A stretch of DNA of 64,000 bases from SCGC-AG-212-J23 sp035649175 (GTDB taxonomy: Bacteria; Pseudomonadota; Gammaproteobacteria; Burkholderiales; SG8-39), in the NCBI GenBank assembly GCA_035649175.1, contig DASRKB010000169.1:1-64000 (forward strand), read 5' to 3'. Shown in pieces: positions 57,889 through 64,000 of this stretch (the first letter of the stretch is position 1; every line of letters begins with the position of its first letter). A program made the translations under genes and the position numbers. The notes beneath the pieces were generated by a model. The model made no database searches, was not told the origin of the DNA, and worked only from the letters and a program-made list of their open reading frames with translations.

Positions 57889-58640
57889 GGCCATGGTTTC
57901 GCCTGAACGAATCTCAGATAGAAGAGTTCTACGAGGCAGGCTATGTCGTCCTGCCTGGAGTTTTTCGCGACGCTGAAATCCGGGAAATCAGCGAGGCTTT
58001 CGACCGCCTCCGCGACACGGCGATCAAGCTGACCCGGCCCCGGATGATCAAAGGCTCCTACTTCGTCGTTGAGGACCACCGCATCAATCGCATCGTCTGG
58101 TGCGGGGCGGCCGAGCCGGTGCTTCTGAAATACGGCGAGGACGCGCGGCTCACGTTCCCGTCGAGCCAGCTCCTGGGAACGAACGAAATGGAGCAGCTCA
58201 TCTGCCAAGCCCACTTCAAACTGCCGGCCGACGGGGTGGGGTTCGGGTGGCATCAGGACAGCGACCATCGCCGCTACGGGACCGATCTCTGGACCGACGT
58301 GAATGGCCGCGGCAGTTTTGTGCAGACGCTCATGGCGGTCGACGTCATGAGCGAGGAAAACGGGCCTCTCATGGTGGTCCCGGGCAGCGGCCGCCAGGGC
58401 CATCAATACTTGAAGCAAAACCCTTCTCCGCTGGATGCGCTCTTCGACGGGCGGGCGCAGCCCGTCTTGATGGAGCCAGGCTCGGTGCTTCTGCTAGGCC
58501 CTTACACGGTTCACGGAAGCAAGCCCAATCGTTCTACACACGCCCGCCGAGTCTTCATCAATGGCTATGCCTGCCCGGGCGCGAATCGCCGGATTTATCC
58601 AGGAGAGGGTGCGGGGCGCAAAGTCGTAGCGCGCCCGTGA
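57885..58640 (+). CDS. Phytanoyl-CoA dioxygenase (PhyH) family protein
   Basis: A 251-residue Fe(II)/2-oxoglutarate dioxygenase. The facial triad is seen as HQD in FGWHQDSDHRRYG and the distal His in LLLGPYTVHGSKPN; the 2-oxoglutarate Arg is in ARRVFINGYACPG. The N-terminal EEFYEAGYVVLPGVF is standard. PhyH-like bacterial enzymes hydroxylate varied small molecules (ectoine, natural products); the substrate here is unknown. It overlaps the CBS gene by 4 bases. Its G+C is visibly lower than that of its neighbours, perhaps reflecting acquisition. Confidence 0.87.
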   Translation: MRPWFRLNESQIEEFYEAGYVVLPGVFRDAEIREISEAFDRLRDTAIKLTRPRMIKGSYFVVEDHRINRIVWCGAAEPVLLKYGEDARLTFPSSQLLGTNEMEQLICQAHFKLPADGVGFGWHQDSDHRRYGTDLWTDVNGRGSFVQTLMAVDVMSEENGPLMVVPGSGRQGHQYLKQNPSPLDALFDGRAQPVLMEPGSVLLLGPYTVHGSKPNRSTHARRVFINGYACPGANRRIYPGEGAGRKVVARP

Positions 58641-58641
58641 C

Positions 58642-58881
58642 CTGCCCGCCGGAGAGCTGGCCGGCGAGCGCCGAGGCCTTGTCGGCGAGGGTGCAGAGCT
58701 CGAGCAGGCCCAGGCGCGCTCGCGCGCCGCGCGCTCCTCGCGACGCACCCGGCCCGCGCGCCACCAGTTGTGCCAGAAGCGCTCGCCCGCCTGCCCGAGC
58801 GGCACCATCATCAGGTTCTCGAGCGCCGCCGCTGGGCGCCTGCGTGCCGGCGATCAGGTCGAAGAGCGTCGTCTTGCCGGC
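58642..58881 (-). pseudogene. Remnant of a LivG-type ABC ATPase
   Basis: Read on the minus strand in three frames, pieces of one LivG-like ATPase appear in order. The first is AGKTTLFDLIAGTQAPS (Walker A region). The second is LENLMMVPLGQAGERFW followed by HNWWRAGRVRREERAARERA. The third is LLELCTLADKASALAGQLSGGQ (signature motif). The junction between the first and second has lost several dozen residues and the frame; a single missing base separates the second and third; everything after SGGQ is gone. It is a decayed fragment, distinct from the intact livG at 10433, and overlaps no intact gene. Confidence 0.75.
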
Positions 58882-58886
58882 GCGTG

Positions 58887-59411
58887 CTAGCTCTTCCTGG
58901 ACGGTACCGGGCAGTCGAGATAGCCGCGATAGCCCGCCCGCAGCTCCTTCCCGACCTCGAAGATCATGTTCGCCTCGCGACGCTGGATGCCTGGACGCGC
59001 CTTCGCGAGCTCCCGAGGATCGGGCTGTATCACGATACGCACAGGCTCGGCGCGCATCTCGAGCTGGTCCGCATCGGCCCGCGTCGCCTCCAAGGGCACG
59101 AGGTGGCCGTTGAGCTTGACGATCGCGCCCGCGGCATTCCCGTCCGGTTGCATGTGGACCGCGAGCACCGGCCGGCCTGAGCTGGTGTAGTGGAAGTCGC
59201 AGCGCGGGCCCGCGGGGAGCGCCTTGCCGATCTCCGCATCGTTTATCGTCGCCGGGTCGAGCTTCCGCACTTGCACACCGGCGAGCGCCTCGTTCGCGGG
59301 TACGATACGCGCGATCTCCGGCGGATGGATCGCCTGCAAGTCGTCGTCGGGTGCTTCGCCTTCCGTGCATGCGCCGAGCAGGCCGGCCAGCAGGAGGACC
59401 CGCCATGCCAT
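58887..59411 (-). CDS. Putative lipoprotein in the copZ-cytochrome-DUF305 operon
   Basis: A 174-residue protein with a signal peptide and lipobox LLGAC (Cys15). The mature part has no motif I can name for certain. Notable stretches are IGKALPAGPRCDFHYTSSG, VLAVHMQPDGNAAGAIVKLNG and a second Cys near the end (YRGYLDCPVP). The beta-rich pattern resembles small periplasmic domains seen beside DUF305 genes. Its ATG overlaps the DUF305 stop. It is last in the putative metal-responsive operon. Function unknown. Confidence 0.75.
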   Translation of the reverse strand: MAWRVLLLAGLLGACTEGEAPDDDLQAIHPPEIARIVPANEALAGVQVRKLDPATINDAEIGKALPAGPRCDFHYTSSGRPVLAVHMQPDGNAAGAIVKLNGHLVPLEATRADADQLEMRAEPVRIVIQPDPRELAKARPGIQRREANMIFEVGKELRAGYRGYLDCPVPSRKS

Positions 59412-59866
59412 CAGTCGCGCGCCTCCAGGTCCCAGACGAGATACTTCATCTCCGCGATCTCGCGCTCCTGCGCCTCAATGATCTCGTGGGCGAGCTTGCG
59501 CACGCGCGGGTCCGAGATCTGAGCGCGCTCGCTCGTGAGGATCGCGATCGAGTGGTGCGGGATCATCGCGCGCATGTACTCCGCGTCGTCGACGGTTGCC
59601 TGGCTTCGCACCAGCCACAGCGCCAGCGCGAAGACGGCGATCGAGCCGCCGAAGATCGTGAAATTCAACGACCGTTTCTTGTACATGCCCAGCATGTACC
59701 CGAGCATGATCACCGCCATCGTGGCCCCCATCACGAGCGCCATCCAGGCGCGCGTCTCGCTCCAGAACACGTGCTCGTAGGCGTAGGTGTTGAGGTACAT
59801 CAGGCCGTACATCACGACGGTCGAGGTGGCGATCATCGCGGCGAAGCGCCAATAGGACATTTGCAT
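59411..59866 (-). CDS. DUF305 membrane protein
   Basis: A 151-residue protein with three hydrophobic spans (about 8-25, 40-62, 68-87), then a periplasmic DUF305 helical segment containing the family signature EYMRAMIPHHSIAI and repeated acidic helix residues (REIAEMKYLV). DUF305 is a ferritin-like-fold family frequently found with copper and heavy-metal resistance genes; its exact function is unknown. It lies between a cytochrome c gene (18 bases upstream) and the lipoprotein (1-base overlap). Confidence 0.88.
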   Translation of the reverse strand: MQMSYWRFAAMIATSTVVMYGLMYLNTYAYEHVFWSETRAWMALVMGATMAVIMLGYMLGMYKKRSLNFTIFGGSIAVFALALWLVRSQATVDDAEYMRAMIPHHSIAILTSERAQISDPRVRKLAHEIIEAQEREIAEMKYLVWDLEARD

Positions 59867-59884
59867 GGATGTTGTCTCCCGTGG

Positions 59885-60463
59885 TCAGCGCGCGTGGCCG
59901 CTCGTGCCGCCGGCCGCACTCTGGTGGCCACGCGCTTCACCGAGCGCCGCGAACTCCTCGGGCGTCATCGCCGGAAGCTGCTTGACGAACGCGGCGATGC
60001 CCCATAGCGTGCGGTCGTCGTGCGAGGGTCCGAACGCGGGCATGCCGGTCATCTTCACGCCGTGCTTCGCGATCCAGAACACCTCGCTCAGCTCCCAGTG
60101 CTTCGCCGTCTCGGCGAGGTGGGGCGGCCGCGGGCGCATGCCGCTCGCCCAGGAAGCCCGCTCTACCCCTGGCCCGCTGTGGCAGTGCTGGCACGTCGAC
60201 TTGTAGGCGCTCGCCCCGGCCGCGAGCATCTCCGGGGTGATTGCCGCGGGCGCTTCCGGCGCGGGCGCACGCCGCTCGACGGAGTTGCGAAATGTCGTGT
60301 CGAATGCCCATCGGACCAACGCGGTGTGCTCCTCCGTCGCGGCGACGTTGTAGGCACCGGTATAGACGACGACCAGGCCGGTGATGCCGAGCAGCAGCAC
60401 GAACGCGAGCGCACCGGCCGCCATCCCCAGCGGCGATGTCTTTCTCGCGTCCCTTTCTGCCAT
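59885..60463 (-). CDS. Membrane-anchored monoheme cytochrome c
   Basis: A 192-residue class I cytochrome. One N-terminal span (LGMAAGALAFVLLLGITGLVVVY) anchors it. The haem motif CQHCH sits at about 91-95 (YKSTCQHCHSGPG), and the Met ligand region is GVKMTGMPAFGPSHDD. The C-terminus ends in a His/Gly-rich ARGHQSAAGGTSGHAR, which could bind metal. It follows the copZ-like gene by 42 bases in the same direction. Confidence 0.88.
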   Translation of the reverse strand: MAERDARKTSPLGMAAGALAFVLLLGITGLVVVYTGAYNVAATEEHTALVRWAFDTTFRNSVERRAPAPEAPAAITPEMLAAGASAYKSTCQHCHSGPGVERASWASGMRPRPPHLAETAKHWELSEVFWIAKHGVKMTGMPAFGPSHDDRTLWGIAAFVKQLPAMTPEEFAALGEARGHQSAAGGTSGHAR

Positions 60464-60505
60464 TCCCGCGTGCAGCAGGATACGTGCCGGCGGCGGCCTC
60501 GGCTC

Positions 60506-60703
60506 TCAGGCGGGTTTCGGCGTGTAGCCCGCTTCGCGGATCGCGTCGGCGATCTCTTCCTGCGCAAGCCCGCTTTGAACGGCGACGCGGCGCTCGCCGA
60601 GCGCGATGTCGACCTTCGCCTCCGCGTCGGCGTCCTTCAGCGCCTTCGTGATCGTGCTGACGCAGTGGCCGCAGGTCATGTCGGCGACGTTGAACTGGTA
60701 CAT
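60506..60703 (-). CDS. Heavy-metal-associated (HMA) domain metallochaperone, CopZ-like
   Basis: A 65-residue ferredoxin-like HMA domain: MYQFNVADMTCGHCVSTI with the metal-binding MTCGHC, then AVQSGLAQEEIADAIREAGY. The cysteine pair and size fit a Cu(I) chaperone like CopZ/Atx1, though CGHC (with a His) could suit other soft metals. The ATG at 60703 follows AAGGAG; an in-frame earlier start would be unusually long. A MerR/CueR-type promoter lies about 45 bases upstream. No P-type ATPase gene is seen in the window. Confidence 0.9.
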   Translation of the reverse strand: MYQFNVADMTCGHCVSTITKALKDADAEAKVDIALGERRVAVQSGLAQEEIADAIREAGYTPKPA

Positions 60704-60747
60704 GAGCTTCTCCTTGTGTGGCTCTCCCGACGGCCGGGATTGGCCGC

Positions 60748-60778
60748 ACGATCGGCCCTCCAGCCATGGGAAGGTCAA
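60748..60778 (-). promoter_or_regulatory. MerR/CueR-type metal-responsive promoter
   Basis: On the minus strand, TTGACC (-35, 60778-60773) is followed after exactly 19 bases by GATCGT (weak -10, 60753-60748). The spacer holds the interrupted palindrome CCTTCC-CATGGCT-GGAGGG. A long 19-bp spacer with a CCTTCC...GGAAGG-like palindrome is the hallmark of promoters activated by CueR-like MerR regulators. It faces the copZ-like gene. No merR-family gene is in the window. Confidence 0.65.
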
Positions 60779-60808
60779 GCGCCAAGGAACCGTCTCGTCG
60801 CCCGTCTA

Positions 60809-61129
60809 ATGGCCATGACCGACATCGTTCATGTGCTGAGCAGCGAAGTCATGCCCCAGGAGATCTACCCCGGCGTGCGCCGGCGTCTGCTGTGGAAGGG
60901 CGCCAACGGCGCCAAGGCGCAACTGCTCGAGATGGATCCCGGGGCGAAATTCCTCAAGCTCGACGTGCACGAGCCCGGCCCGGAGGAGGTTTACGTGGTC
61001 TCGGGCGTCTTCAACGACGGCTTGCGCGATTACCCGGCCGGGACTTTCGTGCATAACCCGGCGGGCTCGGCGCATCTTCCTCAGTCGAGGGACGGGTGCG
61101 TCCTGTTCGTCTTCTTTCCGGAAGGCTAG
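60809..61129 (+). CDS. Small cupin-domain protein (ChrR-like)
   Basis: A 106-residue single cupin: IYPGVRRRLLWKGANGAKAQ, DVHEPGPEEVYVVSGVFND and GTFVHNPAGSAHLPQS form the two cupin motifs with metal-type Glu/His residues (H..E..E and H). It resembles the C-terminal cupin of ChrR anti-sigma factors but lacks the zinc anti-sigma domain. Start at ATG 60809. The last 119 bases are antisense to the 3' end of the LysR gene. Confidence 0.85.
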   Translation: MAMTDIVHVLSSEVMPQEIYPGVRRRLLWKGANGAKAQLLEMDPGAKFLKLDVHEPGPEEVYVVSGVFNDGLRDYPAGTFVHNPAGSAHLPQSRDGCVLFVFFPEG

Positions 61130-62069
61130 CCGGCGGCCTTGCCTCCAGCAGGAAGTCGTCCCAGACCGGCTCCGGCGCCATGCGCTCGAGCATCGCATCG
61201 ATGAACACGCGCACCTTGGGCGCGAGGTAGCGGCGCTGCGGAAAGACCGCGTAGACCGATAGCTGCTTCGGCTCGTACGGCGCGAGCAGCCTCACCAGCC
61301 GGCCGGCCTTGATGTCGGGGCCGACCAGGTAGGAATTCAGCTCGATGATGCCGAGGCCTTCGAGCGCCGCGCGGCGCACGGCTAGCGCGCTGCTGATGGC
61401 GACGCGCCCGTTGATCTGCACCGAGACCTTGCCGCCGCCCGGCGCCGTGAAGTGCCAGGTGCGCGGCGTGGTGCGCTGCAGGTGCGCGATGCAGTCGTGG
61501 CCGGCGAGGTCCTGCGGCGCGTGCGGCACGCCGCGCCTCTGCAGGTAGGCGGGCGATGCGCAGACCACCTGGCGGTTCGGCCCGAGCCGCCGGTACACCA
61601 GGCCCGAATCCGGCGGGTCGCCGGTGATGCGAACCGCGACGTCGATCCCCTCGCGCACGAGGTCGACGTGCCGATCCTCCAGCAGGAGTTCGACCGCGAG
61701 ATCCGGGTACTGCGCCATCAGCCGCGAGACGACCTGGGGAAGCTGGACGGAGCCGAACGCGATCGACGCGCTCACCTTCAGGGTGCCGCGCGGCGCGCCC
61801 TGGAGGTTCGACACCGCGAGCTGCGCGTCCTCGATGGACTGAAGCGCGTTGTGGCTCGTCTCGTAGAGCGCCGTGCCTGCCTCGGTGAGCCGCAGGCGGC
61901 GCGTCGTGCGGTGCAGGAGCCGCGCGCCGAGCGCGGCCTCCAGGCGGTTCACGCACTTGCTCACCTGCGACTTGGAGAGCTCGAGCGCGTCGGCCGCGGC
62001 GGTGAAGCTGCCCGCCTTTACCACGGCGACGAACACGGCGAGGTCGGCGAGCGTCTCCGGCGGGGACAT
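61011..62069 (-). CDS. LysR-family transcriptional regulator
   Basis: A 352-residue regulator. The N-terminal winged helix (FVAVVKAGSFTAAADALELSKSQVSKCVNRLEAALGARLL) and LysR effector domain (LKVSASIAFGSVQLPQVV...) are complete by about residue 310. A further roughly 40-residue Arg/Pro/Ser tail, antisense to the cupin gene, is not part of the family and suggests loss of the original stop. It is divergent from the sigma-DJ-1 gene, with a palindrome TTGTGCACAA 10 bases upstream of its ATG. Confidence 0.93.
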   Translation of the reverse strand: MSPPETLADLAVFVAVVKAGSFTAAADALELSKSQVSKCVNRLEAALGARLLHRTTRRLRLTEAGTALYETSHNALQSIEDAQLAVSNLQGAPRGTLKVSASIAFGSVQLPQVVSRLMAQYPDLAVELLLEDRHVDLVREGIDVAVRITGDPPDSGLVYRRLGPNRQVVCASPAYLQRRGVPHAPQDLAGHDCIAHLQRTTPRTWHFTAPGGGKVSVQINGRVAISSALAVRRAALEGLGIIELNSYLVGPDIKAGRLVRLLAPYEPKQLSVYAVFPQRRYLAPKVRVFIDAMLERMAPEPVWDDFLLEARPPASLPERRRTGRTRPSTEEDAPSPPGYARKSRPGNRASRR

Positions 62070-62078
62070 TGTTCGCCA

Positions 62079-62088
62079 TTGTGCACAA
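62079..62088. promoter_or_regulatory. Palindromic candidate operator upstream of the LysR gene
   Basis: TTGTGCACAA is a perfect 10-base palindrome in the 99-base gap between the divergent LysR and sigma-DJ-1 genes. Position fits autoregulation by the LysR protein, but it does not contain the classical T-N11-A motif clearly, so this is weak. Confidence 0.35.
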
Positions 62089-62168
62089 AGCGTTTCCCGC
62101 CGCCCAGATTATCTTTTCCGCGCGCCGGCGAAGAATGGCTCCCGCTTGCAACACCTGGAGGAGCCGCG

Positions 62169-63791
62169 ATGAACCGAACCGCAGCTGCAGTGCTTGAAGC
62201 CATCGCCGCCGAGCGCGACTACCTGCTGCGCTTCGCGCTGCGCCACCTCGGCAACCGCGAGCAGTCCGAGGACGCGGTGCAGAGCGCTCTGGCGCGCGCG
62301 GTCTCCGGGGCGCGCCGCTTCGCCGGCCGGTCCTCGCTGCGCACCTGGCTTACCTCGATCCTGCGCAACGCCATCGTCGATGCGCATCGCGCCCGTGTCC
62401 GCGAGCCGTTGCTCGCCGACCTGCCGGCGCGGCCCGGCGTCTCGCCCGAGGAATCGGGCGGCGCGTGGGATCCAGCCGAACTCCTCCAGGCCCGCGAGCT
62501 GGCGGAGGCGATGAGCGCAAGGGTGCGGCGCCTGCCCGCCGAAAGCGCCCGGGCCTTCGTGATGCGCGAGCTCGAAGGCCGCGGCGGGGCGGAGATCCGC
62601 GCGCGCCTGGGCATTTCGCCCAGCCGCTATTGGCAGGCCCTGCACCGCGCGAGAAAGGCGCTGCGCTCACTGCATATGCTGAGCTTCGTCACGGGAGTGG
62701 CGATGGCTGTCCTGCTTGCCGCCGCGGGTTTCGCCTCGCCGGCGGACGCGCAGGGCCAAGAGGCGTCGTCGTACCTGCCGCGGCATGCGCCCCGTTTCGA
62801 GCGCGCGCGTCCGGTCGTCGCGGTGCTCGCCCACAACACCTCCACGGAGCTCACCGACTACGTCGTGCCCTACGGCATCCTCGCCGAATCGGGCGTCGCC
62901 GAAGTACTGGCGATCGCCACGCAGGACGGCGCGATCCAGATGAACCCGGCGCTGCGCTTCCGCGCGCAGGCGTCCACCCTGGATTTCGACGCGCGCTTTC
63001 CGCAGGGCGCGGACTACGTCATCGTGCCCAACGTCTACGAGGGCCAGCACGATGCCCGGATGCTCGAGTGGGTCCGGGCGCAGGCTGCTCATGGCGCCGT
63101 GATCGTCGGCATCTGCGACGGCGTTCCCGTCCTCGCGAATGCCGGGCTTCTAAAGGGACGCCGTGCGACCGGGCATTGGAAGACCGTCCCGGAACTCGAG
63201 CGCAAGCACCCGCAGACGCGCTGGCTCAGGAACCGCCGCTACGTCGCCGACGGCAACGTCATCACCACCTCGGGGGTCTCCGCCTCGATCCCGGTCTCGG
63301 TTGCGCTCGTCGAGGCGATCGGCGGCCGGGAGAAGGCGGAGCAGGTCGCGCGGTCCCTGGGCGTCGAGGATTGGAGCCCCTCGCACGACAGCGAGCAGTT
63401 CGCGCTCACCGCCGGGAGCCTGTTCACCGCGCTGCGCAACAAGGCGATGTTCTGGCGGCACGAGGCGCTCGGGGTCGAGGTGTCGCCCGGCGTGGACGAG
63501 ATCGCGGTAGCGCTCGTCGCCGATGCGTACGGGCGAACCCGTCGTTCGAGCGCGCTCTCGCTCGCGCAGACGAGCGAGCCGGTGCGCACGCGCCGCGGCC
63601 TGCTGCTGCTGCCGGATCGCTCGATGCGCGGCGCGGAGCAGCCCGATGCGACCCTGCCGCTCTTCGAGACGCTGCCCGCCGCGCTCGCGCTCGAACGCTC
63701 GCTCGAAGGCATCGCGGCGCGCTACGGCGAGAGCACCGCGGCCTTCGTCGCGCTGACGATGGAATACCCCTGGAAGCACTCGCGCAGATAA
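62169..63791 (+). CDS. Sigma-70 (ECF-like) factor fused in frame to a signal/TM segment and a DJ-1/PfpI domain
   Basis: A continuous 540-residue frame. Residues about 1-165 form an ECF-like sigma factor: region 2 (NREQSEDAVQSALARAVSGA, SSLRTWLTSILRNAIVDAHR) and region 4 (LEGRGGAEIRARLGISPSRY, then WQALHRARKALR). Residues about 170-195 are a hydrophobic stretch ending in an Ala-x-Ala-like site (AAGFASPADAQ). From about 205 comes a DJ-1/PfpI glutamine-amidotransferase fold with the nucleophile elbow VGICDGVPVLANAGLL. In related genomes I expect two separate genes. An internal ATG at 62703 with GGGAG nearby, or one at 62676, could start the second protein alone. RBS GGAGGAG precedes the ATG at 62169. 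Confidence 0.75.
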   Translation: MNRTAAAVLEAIAAERDYLLRFALRHLGNREQSEDAVQSALARAVSGARRFAGRSSLRTWLTSILRNAIVDAHRARVREPLLADLPARPGVSPEESGGAWDPAELLQARELAEAMSARVRRLPAESARAFVMRELEGRGGAEIRARLGISPSRYWQALHRARKALRSLHMLSFVTGVAMAVLLAAAGFASPADAQGQEASSYLPRHAPRFERARPVVAVLAHNTSTELTDYVVPYGILAESGVAEVLAIATQDGAIQMNPALRFRAQASTLDFDARFPQGADYVIVPNVYEGQHDARMLEWVRAQAAHGAVIVGICDGVPVLANAGLLKGRRATGHWKTVPELERKHPQTRWLRNRRYVADGNVITTSGVSASIPVSVALVEAIGGREKAEQVARSLGVEDWSPSHDSEQFALTAGSLFTALRNKAMFWRHEALGVEVSPGVDEIAVALVADAYGRTRRSSALSLAQTSEPVRTRRGLLLLPDRSMRGAEQPDATLPLFETLPAALALERSLEGIAARYGESTAAFVALTMEYPWKHSRR

Positions 63792-63801
63792 GGAGACGGC
63801 C

Positions 63802-64000
63802 ATGAAAGCGAAGCAAACCCTGTTGCTGCTGGCGTTCCTCTCCTCGGGCGCCGCGGCCCAAGCCGACCCCGACACACTGGTCGGCGCCGCGGTGCGCAGC
63901 CGCCCGCTATACGACGGCTCGGAGCGCCAGACGACCGACGTCATTCCGGTGCTGCGCTATTACGGCGGCACGCTCTTCTCGCGCACCACGCACGGAATCC
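63802..64000 (+). CDS. MipA/OmpV-family outer-membrane protein, N-terminal part (cut by window edge)
   Basis: 66 codons are present before the window ends. It has a signal peptide (MKAKQTLLLLAFLSSGAAAQA), then VGAAVRSRPLYDGSERQTTD, VIPVLRYYGGTLFSRTTHGI. The pattern of a short N-terminal strand with a YxGS tag and then VIPVLRY is typical of MipA/OmpV beta-barrels. It starts 10 bases after the sigma-DJ-1 stop with AAGGAG, so it is co-transcribed with it. Confidence 0.7.
   Translation, partial: MKAKQTLLLLAFLSSGAAAQADPDTLVGAAVRSRPLYDGSERQTTDVIPVLRYYGGTLFSRTTHGI

Overview
This is a G+C-rich (about two thirds by eye), gene-dense proteobacterial chromosome segment. Gene order points to a betaproteobacterium: mrcA facing pilMNOPQ-aroKB-gltBD; lptM-lysA divergent from cyaY; engB divergent from a cytochrome c4 gene, next to hemB and dsbD; and a complete liv branched-chain amino acid transporter. 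Only the two edge genes are cut off. No rRNA, tRNA, insertion sequence, CRISPR array or phage gene was recognised.

Layout. 1-6.1 kb: start of a glyoxylate aminotransferase divergent from a fused FAD/Fe-S 2-hydroxyacid dehydrogenase, then lgt, ilvD and a DUF924 gene. 6.1-7.0 kb: a tandem duplication of a small PA2779-type membrane protein. 7.1-11.9 kb: livK and livHMGF. 11.9-20.2 kb: redox and envelope functions (flavodoxin-reductase-like protein, cutA, dsbD, hemB, engB, cytochrome c4, cytochrome c', a diheme cytochrome) and an ECF sigma/anti-sigma pair. 20.2-27.2 kb: a tightly overlapping minus-strand operon lptM-lysA-RND efflux pair-NYN nuclease-mug. 27.2-47.6 kb: cyaY, PBP1A, type IV pilus assembly, shikimate pathway, glutamate synthase, a DUF2891/mgtC pair and glmU-glmS. 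47.6-55.6 kb: a ugpBAEC glycerophosphodiester-type importer coupled to a folate-type aminomethyltransferase and two related FAD oxidoreductases. 55.6-64 kb: accessory genes. These are a SagB/ThcOx-like nitroreductase split in two, CBS and phytanoyl-CoA dioxygenase genes, a decayed livG fragment, a metal-inducible-looking copZ/cytochrome/DUF305/lipoprotein operon, a cupin, a LysR regulator, an in-frame sigma factor-DJ-1 fusion and a MipA/OmpV gene.

The most unusual signals are four. (1) A probable small RNA between hemB and engB (about 16191-16297) has a sigma-E-type promoter, three back-to-back perfect hairpins, an anti-Shine-Dalgarno loop and a terminator. (2) The ugp importer is translationally chained to a GcvT-like and two PYROXD2/phytoene-desaturase-like genes, the last internally shortened. 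(3) An ECF-type sigma factor continues in frame through a hydrophobic segment into a DJ-1/PfpI domain. (4) A MerR/CueR-type promoter with a 19-bp spacer precedes the copZ-cytochrome-DUF305 operon.

All calls are from reading sequence and remembered family features. No database search was run.
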